NCBI RefSeq assembly: GCF_900108335.1
Contig: NZ_FNVT01000015.1
Location: 124,001-188,000, forward strand
From: Nonomuraea solani
Lineage (GTDB): Bacteria; Actinomycetota; Actinomycetes; Streptosporangiales; Streptosporangiaceae
DNA length: 64,000 nt
Direction of reading: 5' to 3'
The notes beneath the pieces are model-generated. The model was not told the origin of the DNA, made no database searches, and saw nothing but the letters and a program-made list of their open reading frames with translations. Of this stretch, positions 60,195 through 64,000 are shown in pieces. The position numbers and the translations under genes are program-made. Numbering within the stretch: position 1 is the stretch's first letter; every line of letters begins with the position of its first letter.

Positions 60195-60216
60195 ACTGAC
60201 CGAGCGATAAGTAAAT
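60195..60216. promoter_or_regulatory. PaaR-like operator candidate between paaZ and paaA
   Basis: The left half, ACTGACCGAGCG, fits the left half of the 22-bp PaaR inverted repeat known from Corynebacterium (ACTNACCGNNCG and its mirror); the right half keeps G-T, A and T but has mismatches. It lies 27 bp before the paaA start and could control both divergent units. No paaR gene is in the window. Confidence 0.45.
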
Positions 60217-60242
60217 ATGACCCGACCGTCTCGGAGGCAAAG

Positions 60243-61205
60243 ATGACGACGACTCCGGCGGAGCCGGAAGTGGACGAGCGGCTGCTGGCGGCGTTCGACG
60301 CGACCATCGCGCGGCACGACCGGATCGAGCCGCGTGACTGGATGCCGGACGCCTACCGCAGGACGCTCGTCCGCCAGATCGCCCAGCACGCGCATTCCGA
60401 GATCATCGGCATGCAGCCCGAGGGCGCCTGGATCGGCCGCGCCCCGTCCCTGCGCCGCAAGGCGATCCTGCTGGCCAAGGTGCAGGACGAGGCCGGGCAC
60501 GGCCTCTATCTGTACTCGGCCTGCGAGACCCTCGGCGTCTCCCGCGCCGAGCTGACCGAACTGCTGCTCGCCGGGCGGCAGAAATACTCCTCGATCTTCA
60601 ACTATCCGACGCCGTCCTACGCCGACGTGGGCACGATCGGGTGGCTCGTGGACGGGGCCGCGATCTGCAACCAGGTGCCGCTGTGCCGCACCTCGTACGG
60701 GCCGTACGGGCGGGCGATGATCCGCATCTGCAAGGAGGAGTCCTTCCACCAGCGGCAGGGCTACGAGCTGCTCATGACGATGATGCGCGGCACCGACGCC
60801 CAGCGCGCGATGGTCCAGGAGTCGGTGGACCGGTTCTGGTGGCCGGCGCTGATGATGTTCGGGCCGCCGGACGCCGAGTCGCCCAACAGCGCGCGGTCGA
60901 TGGCGTGGGGCATCAAGCGCAACTCCAACGACGAGCTGCGGCAGCGGTTCGTCGACATGACGGTCCCGCAGGCCGAGGCGCTCGGGGTGACGCTGCCCGA
61001 TCCCGACCTGCGCTGGAACGAGGAGCGCGGGCAGCACGACTTCGGCGAGCCGGACTGGGAGGAGTTCGCGGCGGTCGTGCGCGGGGACGGGCCGTGCAAC
61101 GCCCAGCGCATCCGCCACCGCCGGGCCGCCCACGACGACGGCGCCTGGGTACGCGAGGCGGCGACGGCGTTCGCCACCCGGTCCAGCGAGGTGGCGGCCC
61201 GATGA
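60243..61205 (+). CDS. paaA: 1,2-phenylacetyl-CoA epoxidase subunit A
   Basis: A 320-aa catalytic subunit of the multicomponent diiron epoxidase. ATG 60243 follows CGGAGGCAAAG. Diiron ligands are visible in Q-H-A-H-S-E-I-I-G, Q-D-E-A-G-H-G and C-K-E-E-S-F-H-Q, the ferritin-like E-x-x-H pattern of PaaA. Flanking blocks such as N-Y-P-T-P-S-Y-A-D-V and Y-G-P-Y-G-R-A are strongly conserved. It epoxidises the aromatic ring of phenylacetyl-CoA, with PaaC as structural partner and PaaE as reductase. Its stop overlaps the paaB start (ATGA). Confidence 0.96.
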   Translation: MTTTPAEPEVDERLLAAFDATIARHDRIEPRDWMPDAYRRTLVRQIAQHAHSEIIGMQPEGAWIGRAPSLRRKAILLAKVQDEAGHGLYLYSACETLGVSRAELTELLLAGRQKYSSIFNYPTPSYADVGTIGWLVDGAAICNQVPLCRTSYGPYGRAMIRICKEESFHQRQGYELLMTMMRGTDAQRAMVQESVDRFWWPALMMFGPPDAESPNSARSMAWGIKRNSNDELRQRFVDMTVPQAEALGVTLPDPDLRWNEERGQHDFGEPDWEEFAAVVRGDGPCNAQRIRHRRAAHDDGAWVREAATAFATRSSEVAAR

Positions 61206-61495
61206 GCGCCGACCGGCGGGAATGGCCGCTCTACGAGGTGTTCGTCCGTGCCAAGCGCGGGCTCAACCACGTCCACGTCGGATCCCTGCACGCCCCCGAC
61301 GACACGATGGCCGTGCGGCACGCGCGTGACGTCTACACGCGGCGCAACGAGGGCGTGAGCATCTGGGTCGTCCGGGCCGACGCCATCACGGCCTCCAGCC
61401 CGGACGAGAAGGATCCCCTGTTCGCGCCGAGCGGCGACAAGGTCTACCGGCACCCGACGTTCTACGAGATCCCCGAGAACGTGCCCCACATGTGA
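61202..61495 (+). CDS. paaB: 1,2-phenylacetyl-CoA epoxidase subunit B
   Basis: A 97-aa small subunit that begins at ATG 61202 within the paaA stop. E-W-P-L-Y-E-V-F-V-R-A-K-R-G-L-N-H-V-H-V is the conserved N-terminus, followed by H-A-R-D-V-Y-T-R-R-N-E-G-V-S-I-W-V-V. The length is normal. PaaB bridges PaaAC heterodimers and is needed for activity. It overlaps paaC by four bases. Confidence 0.95.
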   Translation: MSADRREWPLYEVFVRAKRGLNHVHVGSLHAPDDTMAVRHARDVYTRRNEGVSIWVVRADAITASSPDEKDPLFAPSGDKVYRHPTFYEIPENVPHM

Positions 61496-62424
61496 ACACC
61501 GCAGAAAGGCTGACCATCGTGAACGACGATCATGGCAGCATCTACGACGGCCTGATCGGCGGAGACTCCTCCCAGTGGGCGTTCGGCACCGATTTCGAGG
61601 ACCCGCTGGCCGGTGTCGACACGACGGTGCCGGACGGCGTCGACCATGCCGAGCTGGCCGCGTACTGTCTCATGCTCGGCGACGACGCGCTCGTCCTGTC
61701 GCAGCGCCTGTCGGAGTGGTGCAGCCGCGCGCCGGACCTCGAAGAGGACATCGCGCTGGCGAACATCGCCCTCGACCTGCTCGGGCAGGCGCGCCTGCTG
61801 CTGGCGCGGGCGGCCGCCGCCGACCCGGGCGTCGTGCCCGCCCTCCCTGAGGGCTCGCCGGTGCCGGCTGAGGACGCGCTGGCGTTCTTCCGTGACGCCG
61901 GCCGGTTCCGCAACGTGCGCGTCGCCGAGGTGCCGAACGGGGACTTCGCGCACGTCGTCGTACGGCTGCTGCTGTTCTCGGTGGCCCGGCTGGCGCTGCT
62001 GGAACGGCTGCGGGCGAGCAAGGACACGGTCCTGGCCGCGGTGGCGGGCAAAGGGGTCAAGGAGTTCACCTACCACCGGGACTGGGCGGCCCGCTGGTTC
62101 CTCACGCTCGCGCGGGGCACCGACGAGTCGCACCGCAGGCTCCTCAGCGCCCTCGCCGCGCTGTGGCCGCTGCAGGCGGAGCTGGTCGCGCCGCATCCGG
62201 TCGAGCTGTCGCTGGCGCGCGCCGGTGTCGCCGTCGATCCCGCCGCCACGCGGGACGAGGTGGACGCGGTCCTCGACCAGGTCTTCGCCGCGAGCGGCGT
62301 CGCCCGCCCGGACCATCCGCCGCTGCCGGGCGGTGGCCGTACGGGGACGCACACCGAGGACCTCGGCAGCCTGCTCGCCGACATGCAGATGGTCGCCCGC
62401 GCACACCCGAGCGGGCGCTGGTGA
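61492..62424 (+). CDS. paaC: 1,2-phenylacetyl-CoA epoxidase subunit C
   Basis: A 310-aa ferritin-like structural subunit that pairs with PaaA. Blocks include Y-C-L-M-L-G-D-D-A-L-V-L-S-Q-R-L-S-E-W, N-I-A-L-D-L-L-G-Q-A-R, and K-E-F-T-Y-H-R-D-W-A-A-R-W. GTG 61492 overlaps the paaB stop; GTG 61519 nine codons later, after AGAAAGG, may be the true start. Its stop overlaps the paaD start. Confidence 0.94.
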   Translation: MNTAERLTIVNDDHGSIYDGLIGGDSSQWAFGTDFEDPLAGVDTTVPDGVDHAELAAYCLMLGDDALVLSQRLSEWCSRAPDLEEDIALANIALDLLGQARLLLARAAAADPGVVPALPEGSPVPAEDALAFFRDAGRFRNVRVAEVPNGDFAHVVVRLLLFSVARLALLERLRASKDTVLAAVAGKGVKEFTYHRDWAARWFLTLARGTDESHRRLLSALAALWPLQAELVAPHPVELSLARAGVAVDPAATRDEVDAVLDQVFAASGVARPDHPPLPGGGRTGTHTEDLGSLLADMQMVARAHPSGRW

Positions 62425-62933
62425 GCCCCCGGGACCGGGCCACCGCGGTCGCCCGGGAGGTGCGCGATCCCGAGATGCCCATGCTCACCCTCGCCGACCT
62501 CGGCGTCCTGCGCGGGGTCGAGGTGGAGCGGGCGGCGGACGGCGGTGAGATCGTGGTCGCCGCGATCACCCCGACCTACACCGGCTGCCCGGCCATGGCG
62601 ACCATGCGCGACGACCTCGTCCACCGCCTGAACGACGCCGGCTTCCCCCGCGTCGAGGTACGCGTCGTGCTCGACCCGCCCTGGTCCAGCGACTGGATCT
62701 CCGACCGCGGCCGCGCCGCCCTGCGCGAGGCCGGGCTGTCGGCCCCCGGCCCGGCCCGCCGGATCTCCGGCCCCGTGGCGCTCACGCTCGGCCCGGCCAG
62801 GACCGCCCCGCCCTGTCCGCGCTGCGGCTCGGCGGCCACCCGGCTGACCTCCGAGTTCGGCGGCACCGCCTGCAAGGCCCTCTACACCTGTGCCGACTGC
62901 CTTGAGCCTTTCGAGCACGTCAAGGAGATCTGA
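62421..62933 (+). CDS. paaD: 1,2-phenylacetyl-CoA epoxidase subunit D
   Basis: A 170-aa protein with an N-terminal DUF59/MIP18-type domain (V-R-D-P-E-M-P-M-L-T-L-A-D-L-G-V-L; P-T-Y-T-G-C-P-A-M) and a C-terminal zinc ribbon (C-P-R-C-G-S, then C-K-A-L-Y-T-C-A-D-C-L-E-P-F). The first part resembles iron-sulfur carrier proteins, so PaaD probably helps mature the metal centres of the complex. GTG 62421 overlaps paaC; the gene ends 1 bp before paaE. Confidence 0.95.
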   Translation: MSPRDRATAVAREVRDPEMPMLTLADLGVLRGVEVERAADGGEIVVAAITPTYTGCPAMATMRDDLVHRLNDAGFPRVEVRVVLDPPWSSDWISDRGRAALREAGLSAPGPARRISGPVALTLGPARTAPPCPRCGSAATRLTSEFGGTACKALYTCADCLEPFEHVKEI

Positions 62934-62934
62934 C

Positions 62935-64000
62935 ATGACCACGCTCGCGCCAGGACCCGCGCGGACCCGGGCGGCCACCGCCTTCCACCCGCTGACGGTG
63001 GCGGCGGTCGACCACCTGTGCGACGACGCCGCGGCGATCACGTTCGCGGTGCCCGACGAACTGCGCGAGGCGTACGCCTTCCAGGCCGGGCAGTCGCTCA
63101 CCCTGCGCCGCGTCGTGGACGGGCGGGAGCACCGGCGCTCCTACTCGATCTGCGCGCCGGCCGGCGCCGCGCCGCGGATCGGGGTCCGCGAGATACCGGG
63201 CGGCCTGTTCTCCTCCTGGCTCGTCCGCGACGTGGTGCCGGGCACGCGGATCGAGGTGCAGACGCCGACCGGCTCCTGGCGGGCCGACCCGGCGCGGGGC
63301 GAGCGGCACCTGTGCGTCGCCGCCGGGTCGGGCATCACCCCGATGATGTCGGTCGCCGCGACGGTGCTGTCCCATCCCGGTGCCCAGGTGTCGTTGCTGT
63401 ACGGGAACCGTACGAGCCGTACCGTGATGTTCGCCGAGGAGCTCGGCGACCTGAAGAACCGCTACGGCGCCCGCTTCCAGCTCGTCCACGTGCTCTCGCG
63501 CGAGCCCCGCGACGTCGAGCTGTTCTCGGGCCGGCTCGACGCGGACCGGCTGCGCCGCATGCTGACCGACCTGGTGCCGGTCGAGGCGTTCGACCACGTC
63601 TGGCTCTGCGGGCCGCTGCCCATGGTCGAGGACGCGCGGGCGGTGCTCACCGATCTCGGTGTCCCCGCCCGGAATGTCCACGTCGAGCTGTTCTACGTGG
63701 ACGAGCCCCCGCCACAGCCGCGACGGCCGGAGCCGGGACTGCCGACCGGCGCGACCACCGTGCTGACGACGGTGCTCGACGGGCTGCGGTCGACCTCGAC
63801 CGTCTCCCGGCAGACGACGCTCCTCGACGGTGCCCAGGCGACGCGTTCGGACCTGCCGTTCGCCTGCAAGGGCGGCGTCTGCGGGACGTGCCGGGCCGTC
63901 GTCCGCGAGGGCACGGTGGACATGCGCCGCAACTACGCCCTCGAAGAGCCGGAGGTGGCCGCCGGGTTCGTCCTGACCTGCCAGACGTTCCCGGCCGGCG
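62935..64000 (+). CDS. paaE: 1,2-phenylacetyl-CoA epoxidase subunit E (reductase), cut by the right edge
   Basis: About 355 codons from ATG 62935, open to the end of the window; the full protein is normally about 350-400 aa, so only the last few residues are missing. It is a ferredoxin-NADP reductase-type flavoprotein: FAD site R-R-S-Y-S-I-C, NADPH motif A-G-S-G-I-T-P-M-M, and L-C-G-P-L-P-M-V. A C-terminal plant-type [2Fe-2S] domain follows with C-K-G-G-V-C-G-T-C and a later Cys in L-T-C-Q. It passes electrons from NADPH to PaaAC. Confidence 0.95.
   Translation, partial: MTTLAPGPARTRAATAFHPLTVAAVDHLCDDAAAITFAVPDELREAYAFQAGQSLTLRRVVDGREHRRSYSICAPAGAAPRIGVREIPGGLFSSWLVRDVVPGTRIEVQTPTGSWRADPARGERHLCVAAGSGITPMMSVAATVLSHPGAQVSLLYGNRTSRTVMFAEELGDLKNRYGARFQLVHVLSREPRDVELFSGRLDADRLRRMLTDLVPVEAFDHVWLCGPLPMVEDARAVLTDLGVPARNVHVELFYVDEPPPQPRRPEPGLPTGATTVLTTVLDGLRSTSTVSRQTTLLDGAQATRSDLPFACKGGVCGTCRAVVREGTVDMRRNYALEEPEVAAGFVLTCQTFPAG

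Noticed and set aside
1..64000. CRISPR arrays, tRNA or rRNA genes, insertion sequences, integrase or attachment sites
   Set aside because: I saw no regularly spaced direct repeats, no cloverleaf-like sequences in the intergenic gaps and no transposase or integrase reading frames; almost all gaps are below 300 bp.

Overview
This 64 kb window is high-GC, almost fully coding DNA with frequent GTG and TTG starts, four-base start/stop overlaps and lipoprotein or Tat-secreted solute-binding proteins. The gene content (VanW-type surface protein, GAP1/double-GTPase operon, ROK- and DeoR-controlled sugar ABC transporters, actinobacterial-type paa and bkd clusters) fits a soil actinomycete, most likely of the Streptosporangiaceae (for example Nonomuraea). 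That assignment is inference. No rRNA, tRNA, CRISPR array or transposase was seen.

Region 1 (1-8.6 kb) handles aldarates. A LysR gene (cut by the left edge) diverges from a tripartite tricarboxylate-type transporter (tctC-tctB-tctA), a universal stress protein and glucarate dehydratase. Converging on these is an operon of two tandem galactarate/talarate-type dehydratases and a GntR/FCD regulator, with a clear promoter overlapped by repeated half-sites. GrpB and an alpha/beta hydrolase follow. Region 2 (10.1-14.5 kb) is a sugar ABC transporter diverging from a ROK regulator, with two matched operators between them. A VanW-type protein follows (14.8-16.4 kb).

Region 3 (16.4-29.9 kb) is the most unusual part. 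A tight minus-strand operon encodes GrpE-like, lid-less Hsp70, a large helical/FN3-like protein, a zinc-ribbon GTPase, a GAP1-like protein and a membrane-anchored zinc-ribbon GTPase. A Nudix/NrtR-like regulator separates it from a plus-strand pair: a four-helix membrane protein and a PNP-superfamily nucleosidase. The membrane protein's C-terminus and the nucleosidase's N-terminus carry the same short motif, a layout seen in amyloid-type signalling pairs. The operon and the pair have the same promoter architecture (TTGAC[C/T]-17 bp-TATGGT), each overlapped by two GGTC-N5-GACC boxes exactly 33 bp apart. I propose one co-regulated NAD/nucleotide-responsive conflict (defence) island.

Region 4 (29.9-44.9 kb) is glycan use: a GH95 fucosidase-type gene broken by an in-frame TGA, a GH106-type rhamnosidase, a sugar ABC transporter, a DeoR regulator with a 42-bp palindromic operator, and an operon of PhoD-type phosphatase, discoidin protein and arabinose/fucose isomerase-like enzyme. 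Region 5 (44.9-47.9 kb) pairs a LuxI-family acyl-homoserine-lactone synthase, rare in actinobacteria, with a secreted CE15 glucuronoyl esterase carrying two FN3 domains and a CBM2.

Region 6 (48-64 kb) is catabolic: a TetR regulator; an aminotransferase and branched-chain 2-oxoacid dehydrogenase (E1 alpha, E1 beta, E2) diverging from an Lrp regulator; a GbsR-type regulator with a choline-dehydrogenase-like GMC oxidoreductase and aldehyde dehydrogenase; and phenylacetate genes paaZ-paaG diverging from paaABCDE, the last cut by the right edge.
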